The position numbers were made by a program, and so were the translations under genes. A stretch of 64,000 nucleotides of DNA, taken from the NCBI GenBank assembly GCA_029210725.1, contig JARGFM010000018.1:1-64000 (forward strand), read 5' to 3'. Shown piece by piece: positions 40,664 through 50,388 of this stretch; within the stretch, counting starts at the first letter, position 1, and each line of letters begins with the position of its first letter. The notes below the pieces were generated by a model. That model saw only the letters and a program-made list of their open reading frames with translations. It was not told where the DNA came from and searched no databases. The stretch comes from Bacteroidales bacterium. Its GTDB lineage: Bacteria > Bacteroidota > Bacteroidia > Bacteroidales > GCA-2748055.

Positions 40664-41383
40664 ATGAAAAAAACAGCTTTTCTTAGTCTTGCAATTCTAA
40701 TGGCACTCTCCTCCTGTGTTATTGATGGATGGAACGAGAGTATATCCGGCAATGGCCGGGTGATTACGGATACCCGCGATATCACTGGTTTTACAGGGGT
40801 GCATGTGAGCTCGGGAATCGATGTTTTCCTGAGCCAGGGAAGCAATTTTGAAATAAGTGTGGAGGCCGATGAAAACCTCCAGGATGTGATCCTGACAGAA
40901 CGGGAGGGAAATATGCTGGTTGTGAAGACGGACCGGGTGAATATCCGGAATGCCAAATCCAAGAAGGTTCATATCAGCCTTCCTGAATTAATCGAGTTAA
41001 AGATCAGCAGCGCAGGTGATTGTGTGGGTCAGACCCCCTTTCTTTGCGAGGATCTCCGGCTTTCCATCAGTAGTGCCGGTGATCTGAGCCTGGAGGTGGA
41101 TGCCCACGAGATAAACCTGGATATTAGTTCAAGCGGAGATGCCTGTCTTTCGGGAAGTGCTGATTTACTGAATGTTAGTCTGAGCAGTGCCGGCGACCTG
41201 AATGCCTTTGACCTGATTGCCGCCAGGGTGGATGTGGTCGTCTCCAGTGCAGGCGATGCCCGGGTCCATGCCACGGAAGAAATCTCCATGAATGCTTCAA
41301 GTGCAGGAAATATTTATTACAAAGGGGATGCCAGCGTGATACATTCCCACAGCTCCAGCGCAGGGGATATTATCAGGAATTAA
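40664..41383 (+). CDS. head GIN domain (DUF2807) lipoprotein with seven SSAGD repeats
   Basis: ATG 40664 begins a lipoprotein signal ([13 protein letters not shown]); earlier in-frame GTG/TTG-type starts add no family residues. The 239-residue product is a DUF2807 putative auto-transporter adhesin fold, a right-handed beta helix. The first part reads [22 protein letters not shown]. Then the motif S-S-A-G-D recurs seven times at about 20-residue spacing ([63 protein letters not shown]), one per coil. Its role is unknown. It ends tail to tail with the sigma-factor gene. Confidence 0.88.
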   Translation: MKKTAFLSLAILMALSSCVIDGWNESISGNGRVITDTRDITGFTGVHVSSGIDVFLSQGSNFEISVEADENLQDVILTEREGNMLVVKTDRVNIRNAKSKKVHISLPELIELKISSAGDCVGQTPFLCEDLRLSISSAGDLSLEVDAHEINLDISSSGDACLSGSADLLNVSLSSAGDLNAFDLIAARVDVVVSSAGDARVHATEEISMNASSAGNIYYKGDASVIHSHSSSAGDIIRN

Positions 41384-42243
41384 CCCAGATAGCTTTTGAG
41401 GATTTTGCTCCTGGTGGTATGTTTCAGGCGCTTGATAGCTTTTTCCTTTATCTGACGGACCCGTTCCCTGGTCAGATTGAACTCTTCTCCGATCTCTTCC
41501 AGAGTATGCGGGTGTTTGCCGTTGAGGCCAAAGTAAAGCCTGATTATGCTGGCTTCCCTGTAGGTAAGTGTGCTGAGGGCCCGCTCAATTTCCTTTCGGA
41601 GTGAATCGTTAAGCAGTCCCCGGTCGGGCGAGGGAGTCTCCCCGTTGAGCAATACATCGTACATGTTACCATCCTCTCCGTCCTGAAGCGGAGCATCCAT
41701 GGAAACGTGCCTTCCGGAACTGCGGATGGCCTCCTTCACATCTTCAGGTGCAAGCTCAAGGGCCTCGGCTATTTCCATAATGGTGGGTTCCCTCTCAAAT
41801 TTCTGCTCCAGTTCTGCAAAAGTTTTGTTAATCTTATTGATGGACCCAATCTTATTTAGCGGAAGGCGGACAATGCGGGCCTGTTCTGCCAGGGCCTGGA
41901 GGATCGATTGCCTGATCCACCATACGGCATAACTGATGAATTTAAAACCCCGCGTCTCATCAAAGCGCTGAGCAGCTTTGATCAGTCCAAGATTCCCTTC
42001 GTTAATGAGGTCGGGCAGGCTTAATCCCTGATTCTGATACTGTTTGGATACGGATACCACAAAACGCAGGTTGGCTTTGATAAGTTTCTCCATGGCCGGA
42101 CCGTCTCCCTTGCGAATCCTGCGTGCAAGCTCCACCTCCTCTTCCGCGGTAATAAGATCCACCTTTCCAATCTCATGCAAGTACTTGTCAAGCGAAGGAG
42201 TCTCCCTGTTTGTGACCTGCTTGATAATTTTGAGTTGTCTCAT
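41380..42243 (-). CDS. rpoD: primary RNA polymerase sigma factor (RpoD/SigA, Bacteroidota type)
   Basis: ATG 42243 ([21 protein letters not shown]) is the family start; the longer frame to 42390 adds unrelated residues. The 287-residue factor lacks region 1.1. It has region 1.2 ([26 protein letters not shown]), region 2 ([37 protein letters not shown], then [24 protein letters not shown]), region 3 and region 4 ([27 protein letters not shown]). This short primary sigma factor recognises the TTTG / TAnnTTTG promoters of the phylum. Confidence 0.96.
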   Translation of the reverse strand: MRQLKIIKQVTNRETPSLDKYLHEIGKVDLITAEEEVELARRIRKGDGPAMEKLIKANLRFVVSVSKQYQNQGLSLPDLINEGNLGLIKAAQRFDETRGFKFISYAVWWIRQSILQALAEQARIVRLPLNKIGSINKINKTFAELEQKFEREPTIMEIAEALELAPEDVKEAIRSSGRHVSMDAPLQDGEDGNMYDVLLNGETPSPDRGLLNDSLRKEIERALSTLTYREASIIRLYFGLNGKHPHTLEEIGEEFNLTRERVRQIKEKAIKRLKHTTRSKILKSYLG

Positions 42244-42427
42244 ACGCCCATCTACAGAGGTATTAAATCTGTTTGAATATAAATATATTTTTTGGTAGTT
42301 CACCATTTTTCTATTAATATTGCAGTGAATTCCATTCTGACGAACACAGGTTCCATTCTGATTAAATTCCAATTTATCTTGATTTAACATATCCTAACAG
42401 GATTATTATTTAATTATCTCAAATTAT

Positions 42428-44206
42428 ATGTACGATATACTTGAACTGAATAAAAAGCTCCTGGCTGAATTGCGCGATATTGCGAAAGAACTGAAAATTA
42501 GGCGAGTCGAATCGTTTAAGAAGCAGGATCTGATTTATAAAATTCTGGATACCCAGGCCATCGTGGTATCAGAAAGTAAATCAGTGAAGAAGGAGATCCC
42601 CAGGAAAGAAGGCTCCAGGAGAGATGACTCCAGGAAAGAGAGCCCCCAGAAAGAAAACGAGGCTAAATCTTCAGAGCAGCCTGTCTCCCAGTTAAAAAAA
42701 CGGCCGGGAAGGCCTAAGAAGGAGAAGAGGAAGGAGCCTGAAGCAGTCCCTGAACCAACAGGAGCCAGAACTTCTGAATCTGCACCCAGGCCCGACGCTC
42801 AGAAAGAGCAGAAGGAAGCCCAGCACTCTTCCCAGGAAGACAAATCTTTCAAGAAAGAGGGGGGACGCCGCGATTTTCGCGACCGGGGCAATCGAAATGA
42901 ACGCAACGAACAACGGGAAAGTGGGGATCGCCCTGAACGCAACGAACAACGGGAAAGTGGGGATCGCCCTGAACGCAATGATCAAAGGGAACGTGGTGAG
43001 CGGAGTGATCAGCGCGAACATGGTGAGCGGAGTGATCAGCGCGATCAGCGGACCCAGAAGAAGCGCGAGGTTGATAAATACGATTTCGAAGGTTTGATCA
43101 CCAATTCGGGGGTGCTTGAGATTATGCCTGACGGTTACGGATTCCTCCGTTCGTCCGACTATAACTACCTGAACTCTCCCGATGATATATATGTCTCCCA
43201 GAGCCAGATCAAGCTTTTTGGTTTGAAAACAGGGGATAATGTTACAGGGACTATCCGTCCCCCCAAAGAGGGCGAAAAATACTTCCCTTTGATAAAGGTG
43301 GAGTCGATCAACGGACGAAGTCCTGATTTTATTCGCGATCGTGTACCTTTTGATTATCTGACCCCACTGTTTCCAGAGGAGAAATTCACTCTGGTTGGTC
43401 AGGGACAGCACAATCTTTCGGTGAGGGTGGTGGACATGTTTGCTCCCATCGGGAAAGGGCAGCGCGGTTTAATTGTCGCACAGCCCAAAACAGGTAAGAC
43501 CGTGTTGCTGAAGGATATAGCTAATGCTATTGCAGCCAACCATCCTGAAGTTTATATGATCGTACTGCTGATTGATGAACGGCCCGAGGAGGTGACAGAT
43601 ATGGCCAGGAACGTGAATGCCGAGGTGATCTCATCCACCTTTGATGAGCCGGCGGAAAGGCACGTAAGGATTGCCAATATTGTACTGGAGAAGGCCAAAC
43701 GGATGGTGGAGTGCGGGCATGATGTGGTCATCCTGCTGGATTCCATCACTCGTCTTGCAAGGGCCTACAATACCATCTCACCAGCATCCGGCAAAGTACT
43801 CTCCGGGGGTGTGGATGCCAATGCACTGCACAAGCCGAAACGTTTCTTTGGTGCAGCCAGAAACATTGAGGACGGAGGCTCCCTGACCATTCTTGCCACG
43901 GCTCTCACAGAGACCGGGTCCAAAATGGATGAGGTGATCTTTGAAGAGTTTAAGGGAACCGGAAATATGGAGCTTCAGCTTGACAGGAAGCTCTCCAACA
44001 AGCGGGTATACCCTTCTGTGGATGTCAATCCATCGAGTACCCGTCGCGAAGACCTGCTGCTTGACAAGCCCATGCTTGACAAGATATGGATCCTGAGAAA
44101 TTATCTCTCCGATATGAATTCGGTGGAGGCCATGGAGTTCCTGCGTGACCGGATAAGCAAAACGGTTTCCAACGAGGAGTTTTTGATCTCCATGAACAGT
44201 GGCTGA
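42428..44206 (+). CDS. rho: transcription termination factor Rho with long charged insert
   Basis: The 592-residue protein has an N-terminal Rho_N helix bundle (1-48). About 165 residues of low-complexity Lys/Arg/Glu/Gln-rich sequence follow (about 50-215), then the RNA-binding cold-shock domain ([20 protein letters not shown]). The hexameric ATPase has Walker A PKTGKT (about 353-358), [14 protein letters not shown], the Q-loop region and [13 protein letters not shown]. The insert contains tandem peptide repeats (see findings). In Bacteroides thetaiotaomicron a comparable disordered Rho insert has been reported to drive phase separation; that role here is inference. A strong terminator follows at once. 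Confidence 0.96.
   Translation: MYDILELNKKLLAELRDIAKELKIRRVESFKKQDLIYKILDTQAIVVSESKSVKKEIPRKEGSRRDDSRKESPQKENEAKSSEQPVSQLKKRPGRPKKEKRKEPEAVPEPTGARTSESAPRPDAQKEQKEAQHSSQEDKSFKKEGGRRDFRDRGNRNERNEQRESGDRPERNEQRESGDRPERNDQRERGERSDQREHGERSDQRDQRTQKKREVDKYDFEGLITNSGVLEIMPDGYGFLRSSDYNYLNSPDDIYVSQSQIKLFGLKTGDNVTGTIRPPKEGEKYFPLIKVESINGRSPDFIRDRVPFDYLTPLFPEEKFTLVGQGQHNLSVRVVDMFAPIGKGQRGLIVAQPKTGKTVLLKDIANAIAANHPEVYMIVLLIDERPEEVTDMARNVNAEVISSTFDEPAERHVRIANIVLEKAKRMVECGHDVVILLDSITRLARAYNTISPASGKVLSGGVDANALHKPKRFFGAARNIEDGGSLTILATALTETGSKMDEVIFEEFKGTGNMELQLDRKLSNKRVYPSVDVNPSSTRREDLLLDKPMLDKIWILRNYLSDMNSVEAMEFLRDRISKTVSNEEFLISMNSG
42899..43047 (+). repeat. tandem repeats inside rho
   Basis: Two identical adjacent 36-bp units (42899-42934 and 42935-42970) encode [12 protein letters not shown]-type repeats. 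A 27-bp unit occurs at 42994-43020 and again, with one change near its end, at 43021-43047, encoding GERSDQREH-type repeats. Both keep the frame, so copy-number change would only lengthen or shorten the disordered insert. Confidence 0.9.
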
Positions 44207-44223
44207 TCCACTCATATAATTTT

Positions 44224-44256
44224 AAAAAAAAGTGACGGCATCCCCGTCACTTTTTT
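44224..44256 (+). terminator. strong intrinsic terminator after rho
   Basis: GTGACGG (44232-44238) pairs with CCGTCAC (44244-44250) around a 5-base loop. It is flanked by eight A on one side and six T on the other, so it could act in both directions. Confidence 0.9.
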
Positions 44257-44335
44257 GTTTGCAGATACATTTCCCGGGAGTTATTTGAAATGATTTTATA
44301 TTACGGGCTTAGGATAGAAATTAAGCCTAATTTAT

Positions 44336-44343
44336 TAATTTTG
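44336..44343 (+). promoter_or_regulatory. possible -7 box for nifJ
   Basis: TAATTTTG fits TAnnTTTG and lies 58 bases before the nifJ ATG. No convincing -33 TTTG is present at 19-21 bases spacing, so support is partial. Confidence 0.3.
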
Positions 44344-44401
44344 GGAGACTTCAATGCAAATAGTTAACTTGTTGTAATATAAATATTTAAGTAAAAATAA
44401 T

Positions 44402-47400
44402 ATGGCAAAAAAGAAGAATTTTATGACCTGTGATGGTAATTATGCCGCAGCGCATATTGCCTACATGTTCAGTGAGGTGGCTGCCATCTATCCCATCACT
44501 CCTTCCTCCAACATGGCAGAACATGTGGACGAGTGGTCGGCAAATGGCAGAAAGAACATTTTCGGAGAGACCGTTAAGGTGGCTGAAATGCAGTCGGAGG
44601 CTGGTGCTTCCGGAGCTGTTCACGGATCCTTGCAGAGCGGTGCTCTCACCACCACATTTACTGCATCCCAGGGACTTCTGTTAATGATCCCCAACATGTA
44701 CAAAATTTCCGGGGAACTGCTCCCTGCAGTTTTCCACGTTTCGGCAAGGAGTCTTGCCGCTCAGGCACTCTCAATCTTTGGAGACCATAGTGATGTAATG
44801 ACGACACGCCAGACTGGATTTGCCATGTTGGCAACGGGCAGTGTACAGGAGGTCATGGATCTGGCTGCAGTAGCTCACCTGACTTCCATCAAAACAAGGA
44901 TTCCTTTCCTTCACTTCTTTGATGGTTTCCGTACTTCCCATGAAATCCAGAAGGTTGAAGCACCGGATCAGGATGCCCTGGCCAGCTTGCTGGACATGGA
45001 TGCGCTGAAAGCATTCAGAGACAATGCACTGAATCCGGAACATCCCGTGACCCGCGGACTGGCTCAGAATCCTGATATCTACTTCCAGACCAGGGAAGCC
45101 ATTAATAAGTTTTATACCGGAATTCCTGACCAGGTGGCTGAATACATGAAAGAGATCAGCAAACTGACAGGTCGTGAATACAAGCCTTTTACCTATTACG
45201 GGGCCAACGATGCCGAGAATATTGTGATTGCCATGGGCTCAGTAACTGAGACCCTGAAGGAAGTTGTAGATCACCTGAATTCCAAAGGTGAAAAGGTAGG
45301 CCTTCTTGTTGTTCATCTTTACAGACCTTTCTCAGCCAAGTACTTTATGGATGTACTTCCCAAGTCTGTGAAGCGTATTGCTGTACTGGACCGCACCAAG
45401 GAGCTTGGAGCTAATGGTGAACCTCTTTACCTGGATGTTAAGGAACTATTTTACGGTAAAGAAAATGCTCCTGTAATCGTGGGTGGCCGTTACGGTCTCT
45501 CGTCCAAGGATACCACTCCTGCCATGATGATCTCTGTTTATGAGAATCTGAAGATGGCAGAACCCAAGAATGGTTTTACAGTAGGTATTGTTGATGATGT
45601 GACTTTCACTTCCCTGCCACTTCTTCCCGAAATCTCACTGGGAGCTAAAGGAACATTTGAAGGGAAATTCTACGGACTGGGTTCCGATGGTACCGTGGGT
45701 GCCAATAAGAACTCCATCATGATCATTGGTGAATCGACCGACAAGTATTGCCAGGCCTATTTCGCCTATGATTCAAAAAAATCAGGGGGGATCACCACTT
45801 CGCACCTGCGCTTTGGTGACAGTCCCATCCGTTCCCCTTACCTGGTGGTCACTCCCGACTTTGTTGCCTGTCATGTGCCTGCTTACCTGGATAAGTATGA
45901 TATGCTGAAGGGACTGAAAGAAGGAGGGACCTTTCTGCTGAACTCCATCTGGAGTGAAGAAGAAACCATCAAGCATCTTCCCAACAAGATGAAAAAATAT
46001 ATGGCAGAGCACCATATCAATTTCTATGTCATCAATGCCACCAAACTGGCCCAGGAGATTGGGCTGGGTAACCGCACCAACACCATCATGCAATCGGCCT
46101 TTTTTAAGATTGCTAATATAATTCCTTATGACCATGCGGTTGAAGAAATGCGCAAGTTTATCATCAAGAGTTTCGGCCGCAAGGGCGAGGAGGTGGTGAA
46201 GATGAACTTTGCCGCCGTTGATAAGGGAGGAGATGTTACCAGAATTGAGGTAGATCCTGCCTGGAGCAAGCTGGGAGCTGATGCGAATAAGGCTGATGGA
46301 ATTGAAATTCCCGATTTTGTAAGAGAGGTCGTTCAGCCCATCAATAATCTGGCTGGTGATGATCTTCCTGTAAGTGCTTTTACTGGCCGTGAAGATGGGA
46401 CCTTCCCTGCAGGGACTTCTCAATATGAGAAGCGCGGTATCGCAGTGAACGTACCCGAATGGATCGCCGACAACTGCATCCAGTGTAACCAGTGCGCCTA
46501 TGTTTGTCCCCATGCTGCCATCCGTCCCTTCCTCATCGACGAGGAGGAGGCCAGGGCACTACCCGGGGGAGTTGAAACGATAAAGGCCACCGGAAAGGCA
46601 TTTGCAGGTCTGCAATTCAAGATCCAGGTATCGGTACTTGATTGTACCGGTTGCGGAAACTGTGCCGACGTTTGTCCGTCCAAAACCAAAGCTTTGGAAA
46701 TGAAGCCGCTGGAAACTCAGATGGATGAAGTTCCCCAATGGGATCACCTGATTAAGGAGATTTCCTATAAGGATACCCTGGTGGATAAGAAGCAGACCGT
46801 GAAGAACAGCCAGTTCGCCCAGCCCCTTTTCGAATTCTCGGGAGCCTGTGCAGGCTGCGGGGAGACTCCTTATATCAAGTTGATAACCCAGCTGTACGGA
46901 GACCAGATGATCGTGGCCAATGCCACAGGTTGCTCCTCCATTTATGGAGGCTCCGCACCTTCCACTCCTTACTGTGCCAATGAGAACGGACAGGGCCCTG
47001 CCTGGGCCAACTCGCTCTTCGAGGACAATGCCGAGTATGGATTCGGATTGGCTACGGGTGTGAATAAGAACCGGGATCGGATCAAGAATAAGATGATTGC
47101 TGCGATGGACGAAGTGAAGCCCGCTACAAAAGAGGCCTTCACTGCATGGATCGATTCCATGGAAAACATGGACGCATCCAAGGAAGCATCAGCAAATCTG
47201 CTGACCGCTCTGGATAATGAGTCACATGCCATTGCTGAAGAAATCAAGTGTCTGAAGCAGTACCTGGTGAAGAAATCTATTTGGATCTTTGGTGGTGACG
47301 GTTGGGCTTATGACATCGGATTCGGGGGCCTGGATCATGTGATCGCCTCCGGGGAGGATGTGAATATCCTGGTCATGGATACCGAGGTTTACTCCAACAC

Positions 47401-47941
47401 GGGTGGACAGGCCTCCAAGGCTACCCCGGTGGGTGCCGTGGCCAAGTTTGCCGCTTCCGGAAAGAAAATCCGTAAGAAGGACCTGGGAATGATGGCCATG
47501 ACCTACGGTTATGTTTATGTGGCACAGGTATCCATGGGCGCCAGCCAGAGTCAGTACCTGAAAGCAATCAGAGAAGCGGAAGCTTATCCCGGTCCCTCAC
47601 TCATTATTGCTTACTCTCCCTGTATCAATCACGGGCTGCGTTCAGGCATGGGTAAGACTCAGTCCCAGGGAAAATCTGCTGTTGATAGTGGCTACTGGCA
47701 TCTCTATCGCTACAACCCGGTTCTGGAAGAGGAAGGCAAGAATCCATTTTTACTGGATTCCAAGGAACCCCAGTGGGACCAGTTCCAGGGATTCCTGAAA
47801 TCGGAAGTACGCTATACCTCTCTGCAGAAGGCATTCCCGGAAGAAGCCGCTGTATTGTTTAAATCGGCAGAGACCAATGCCAAGTGGCGATATGACAGCT
47901 ATGTGCGCATGGCCAGCCTGGATTTTGCACCAAAGGTATAG
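44402..47941 (+). CDS. nifJ: pyruvate:ferredoxin (flavodoxin) oxidoreductase, single chain
   Basis: The 1179-residue fused enzyme decarboxylates pyruvate to acetyl-CoA, CO2 and reduced ferredoxin. Domain I starts with CDGNYAAAHIAYMFSEVAAIYPITPSS (pyruvate/TPP side). The gamma domain and DUF-type linker follow. Two [4Fe-4S] sets are seen at CIQCNQCAYVCP and CTGCGNCADVCP. The TPP domain has CAGCGETPYIKL, ATGCSSIYGGSAPSTPY, the Mg/TPP motif GGDGWAYDIGFGGLDH, and MDTEVYSNTGGQASKATP. Full length. Its ferredoxin product could feed the Rnf complex encoded at 18-23 kb. Confidence 0.98.
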   Translation: MAKKKNFMTCDGNYAAAHIAYMFSEVAAIYPITPSSNMAEHVDEWSANGRKNIFGETVKVAEMQSEAGASGAVHGSLQSGALTTTFTASQGLLLMIPNMYKISGELLPAVFHVSARSLAAQALSIFGDHSDVMTTRQTGFAMLATGSVQEVMDLAAVAHLTSIKTRIPFLHFFDGFRTSHEIQKVEAPDQDALASLLDMDALKAFRDNALNPEHPVTRGLAQNPDIYFQTREAINKFYTGIPDQVAEYMKEISKLTGREYKPFTYYGANDAENIVIAMGSVTETLKEVVDHLNSKGEKVGLLVVHLYRPFSAKYFMDVLPKSVKRIAVLDRTKELGANGEPLYLDVKELFYGKENAPVIVGGRYGLSSKDTTPAMMISVYENLKMAEPKNGFTVGIVDDVTFTSLPLLPEISLGAKGTFEGKFYGLGSDGTVGANKNSIMIIGESTDKYCQAYFAYDSKKSGGITTSHLRFGDSPIRSPYLVVTPDFVACHVPAYLDKYDMLKGLKEGGTFLLNSIWSEEETIKHLPNKMKKYMAEHHINFYVINATKLAQEIGLGNRTNTIMQSAFFKIANIIPYDHAVEEMRKFIIKSFGRKGEEVVKMNFAAVDKGGDVTRIEVDPAWSKLGADANKADGIEIPDFVREVVQPINNLAGDDLPVSAFTGREDGTFPAGTSQYEKRGIAVNVPEWIADNCIQCNQCAYVCPHAAIRPFLIDEEEARALPGGVETIKATGKAFAGLQFKIQVSVLDCTGCGNCADVCPSKTKALEMKPLETQMDEVPQWDHLIKEISYKDTLVDKKQTVKNSQFAQPLFEFSGACAGCGETPYIKLITQLYGDQMIVANATGCSSIYGGSAPSTPYCANENGQGPAWANSLFEDNAEYGFGLATGVNKNRDRIKNKMIAAMDEVKPATKEAFTAWIDSMENMDASKEASANLLTALDNESHAIAEEIKCLKQYLVKKSIWIFGGDGWAYDIGFGGLDHVIASGEDVNILVMDTEVYSNTGGQASKATPVGAVAKFAASGKKIRKKDLGMMAMTYGYVYVAQVSMGASQSQYLKAIREAEAYPGPSLIIAYSPCINHGLRSGMGKTQSQGKSAVDSGYWHLYRYNPVLEEEGKNPFLLDSKEPQWDQFQGFLKSEVRYTSLQKAFPEEAAVLFKSAETNAKWRYDSYVRMASLDFAPKV

Positions 47942-47975
47942 TTTAGTGAACATCCGAAGGATCAATCAGATAATT

Positions 47976-48001
47976 AAACCGTCCGGGCAACCGGGCGGTT
48001 T
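47976..48001 (+). terminator. intrinsic terminator after nifJ
   Basis: AAACCGTCCGG pairs with CCGGGCGGTTT (11 pairs, one G-T) around a GCAA tetraloop, 34 bases after the nifJ stop. The T-run after it is short (TTTATAATTT). Confidence 0.7.
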
Positions 48002-48078
48002 ATAATTTGCGGCCGGGTTATGGTCTTTCTTTTCGAATGGTACCTGGCATACTTTCGTTTTTTTCTCCTTAAATATCC

Positions 48079-48112
48079 CTTCGGGGCATTATCCCGAAGT
48101 TTACTAACTTTG
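48079..48112 (+). promoter_or_regulatory. ruvX promoter box with adjoining palindrome
   Basis: TAACTTTG (48105-48112) matches the -7 consensus. A 7-bp inverted repeat CTTCGGG / CCCGAAG (48079-48085 / 48093-48099) lies directly upstream, across where the -33 region would be. It could be an operator or simply a DNA palindrome. The gene starts 17 bases after the box. Confidence 0.4.
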
Positions 48113-48129
48113 CAGCAAAAACGGGGGTA

Positions 48130-48555
48130 TTGGGAAGGATAGTTGCTATCGATTACGGGACCAGGCGGACTGGAGTGGCAGTTACCGATCCGGGACAAAT
48201 GATTGCTTCCCCCATGGAGACAGTACCTACACATGCTTTGATGCATTTCCTGCAGGCTTACCTGGAGAAGGAGCATGTGGAGCTGCTTGTGGTGGGCCAT
48301 CCCCGGCAGATGGATCATAGCGAATCGGAGTCCATGAAGGAGATACGTTTTTTCGTGGCAGCTTTTAAAAAGCGCTTTAAGGAGATCCCGGTGGCTTACA
48401 TGGATGAGCGTTTTACCTCAAAAATGGCCATGGACGCAATGATCTCCGGAGGGATGAAAAAATCTGACAGGAGGGTAAAGGGGAATGTGGACAGGGTGAG
48501 TGCTGCCCTTATTCTGCAATCTTTTCTGGAAAGAAGGAACAATATGCGTCATTAA
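48130..48555 (+). CDS. ruvX: Holliday junction resolvase-like protein RuvX/YqgF
   Basis: The 141-residue RNase H-fold protein has the first catalytic Asp in GRIVAIDYGTRRTGVAVTD and the Glu-type strand in ELLVVGHPRQMDHSES. YMDERFTSKMA and a last acidic residue in VKGNVDRVSAALILQSFLE follow. YqgF proteins act in 16S rRNA 5'-end maturation and are anti-resolvase-like. The start is taken as TTG 48130 because no ATG or GTG precedes the conserved GRIVAIDYG in frame. def follows 34 bases downstream. Confidence 0.92.
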   Translation: MGRIVAIDYGTRRTGVAVTDPGQMIASPMETVPTHALMHFLQAYLEKEHVELLVVGHPRQMDHSESESMKEIRFFVAAFKKRFKEIPVAYMDERFTSKMAMDAMISGGMKKSDRRVKGNVDRVSAALILQSFLERRNNMRH

Positions 48556-48589
48556 GTGTTTTTTTTTGTTAAAAGGACTTAGATAGGAA

Positions 48590-49153
48590 ATGGTATTACC
48601 GGTATATGTTTACGGAATGTCGGTGCTTCGGAAAATTGCACCGGAGATTCCTGAAGATTATAAGGAACTGGATCAGTTGATTGCAGATATGTTTGAAACC
48701 ATGCGAGCCAGTGACGGGATTGGACTGGCAGCGCCCCAGGTTGGTAAATCAATGAGGATTTTTGTTGTCGATACTTCTCCCGTGGCTGATGCCGCCAAGG
48801 AACTGGAACTCGCTGAATTCAAGAAGGTTTTTATCAATCCCTATATTCTGGAAGAGTGGGGCGATCCCCGGACTTCCGAAGAGGGCTGTCTGAGTCTTCC
48901 AAATATTCGGGAAGATGTTACCCGCCCCAGTTATGTTCGCATTGAGTACTATGATGAGAACTGGAACCTGAAGGAGGAGGAGTACGACGGGATCCGGGCC
49001 AGGGTCATCCAGCACGAGTATGATCACCTGGAAGGAAAGTTGTTTGTGGACCGGATCAGTCCCCTTCGCCGCAAATTACTGTCGGCCCGTCTGAACGCCA
49101 TCAGTCACGGGCGCGCCGATTGCGATTACCGGATGGTCTATCCGAAAAAGTAA
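48590..49153 (+). CDS. def: peptide deformylase
   Basis: The 187-residue metalloenzyme removes the formyl group from nascent N-termini. All three signatures are present: GIGLAAPQVGK, EEGCLSLP with the metal Cys, and QHEYDHLEGKLF with the two metal His and the catalytic Glu. Length and C-terminal helix (LRRKLLSARLNAI) are normal. It lies downstream of ruvX, a frequent arrangement in Bacteroidota. Confidence 0.97.
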   Translation: MVLPVYVYGMSVLRKIAPEIPEDYKELDQLIADMFETMRASDGIGLAAPQVGKSMRIFVVDTSPVADAAKELELAEFKKVFINPYILEEWGDPRTSEEGCLSLPNIREDVTRPSYVRIEYYDENWNLKEEEYDGIRARVIQHEYDHLEGKLFVDRISPLRRKLLSARLNAISHGRADCDYRMVYPKK

Positions 49154-49185
49154 ATACAGCCACTTTAATTGCAGCTAAGCACAAA

Positions 49186-49220
49186 CGAAAGAGGGCTGCC
49201 CCTGTGGACGCCCTCCTTCG
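49186..49220. terminator. hairpin between the convergent def and DHOD-like genes
   Basis: CGAA..GAGGGC pairs with GCCCTC..TTCG around a 13-base loop, between two convergent stop codons. There is no clear T-tract. Confidence 0.4.
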
Positions 49221-49245
49221 CTAACTGTCTTGTACAGGGTGGTTT

Positions 49246-50253
49246 TTATATCACGGCGTTAAAATGCTCTTCAGATTTCAGGAGCAAATCGATGTACTGG
49301 GCGCGCTTATAGACAAAAGGATCGTTGATGGCTTTTGAGCTCAGCGTACCTCTGAATGCTTCGATGGAATCATATTCTTTGCGATCCATCCACTCTTCCA
49401 GCTCCTGTAACATCTCTGCGGCATGTCCCACCCCGTGGTGGTAGAAGGTACTGACGGCCTCCACGGCGCTGGCGCCGGCCAGGATCATCTTAACAATATC
49501 GATTCCTTCATAGATCCCGTTGTTCGCTGCAACGCTGGCATTCAGGTTTCCGTGTGTAAGTCCGACATAACGGATAGACAGACGGTGGTCGCTGTGTGTA
49601 CTTAAGTTCCAGGGAGAAACATGTTTCTCAGCTTCCACATCGATATCCGGTTCAAAAAGCCTGTTAAAAAGAATAAAGGCGTCTGCACCTGCTTCGTCCA
49701 TATCCTTAATGGTCTTAAGTACATTGGTATAGAAGGGACTCAGCTTAACGCTCACCGGGACCTTCACTGCGGCTTTTACTGCTTTCAGGACCTCAATCTG
49801 CTGAAGAATGACATCATGTCCCGATTTGTCAAAATCGCGGGGTACGGAGAAAAAATTCAGTTCCAGTCCAGCAACTCCTGTCTCTTCGAGCAATTTGGCA
49901 TACTCTACCCATGATTCTTTGTAGACAGCATTCAGGCTGGCAAAAACCGGAATGGAGAGTGCGTCCACTATCTGTTTCAGGTTATATATATGCTCTTTGG
50001 GACCCCCGTGTTCAATTCTCGGAAAGAGGCTGATCATTTCAGCATGACGTTCATCGTAGGCTTCCAGCTGATTGCTAAGTTCGTTGTCTTCTAACTGAAT
50101 CTGCTCTTCAAACAGGGAGCGGTATACCACTGCTGCGACTCCTGCCTTTTCTGCCTCTTTCAGTTTTTCGAGGTTATTTGAGAGATTACATGCACCCAGG
50201 ATCAGAGGGTTCTTCAGGGTGACTCCCATGTGTTTTGTTGTCAGTGTTGCCAT
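49246..50253 (-). CDS. dihydroorotate dehydrogenase-like protein
   Basis: The 335-residue FMN-barrel protein has the class 1 DHOD layout: GVTLKNPLILGACNLSNN at the start, SLNAVYKESWVEYAKLLEETGVAGLELNFF, and VPVSVKLSPFYTNV. GADAFILFNRLFEPDIDVEA and an FMN-phosphate-like end near AGASAVEAVSTFYHHG follow. Such proteins occur apart from the pyr operon and their substrate is often unproven, so I do not assign pyrD. It is about 1.3 kb from nifJ and on the opposite strand. Confidence 0.82.
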   Translation of the reverse strand: MATLTTKHMGVTLKNPLILGACNLSNNLEKLKEAEKAGVAAVVYRSLFEEQIQLEDNELSNQLEAYDERHAEMISLFPRIEHGGPKEHIYNLKQIVDALSIPVFASLNAVYKESWVEYAKLLEETGVAGLELNFFSVPRDFDKSGHDVILQQIEVLKAVKAAVKVPVSVKLSPFYTNVLKTIKDMDEAGADAFILFNRLFEPDIDVEAEKHVSPWNLSTHSDHRLSIRYVGLTHGNLNASVAANNGIYEGIDIVKMILAGASAVEAVSTFYHHGVGHAAEMLQELEEWMDRKEYDSIEAFRGTLSSKAINDPFVYKRAQYIDLLLKSEEHFNAVI

Positions 50254-50388
50254 TTGAAAAAGATTATCGTTTATATAAATCTAGTATATAAAACTACCAA
50301 CATATGGGAAAGGTTCACTTAAATGGAAAGAAAAGCAGATATTTTTCAATTCCCTGCATGAATCCGGTAAAGGACCTTTCGGGGCATC

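Noticed and set aside
42899-43047. Tandem repeats as a CRISPR-like array
   Set aside because: The repeats are directly adjacent without spacers and keep the rho reading frame.
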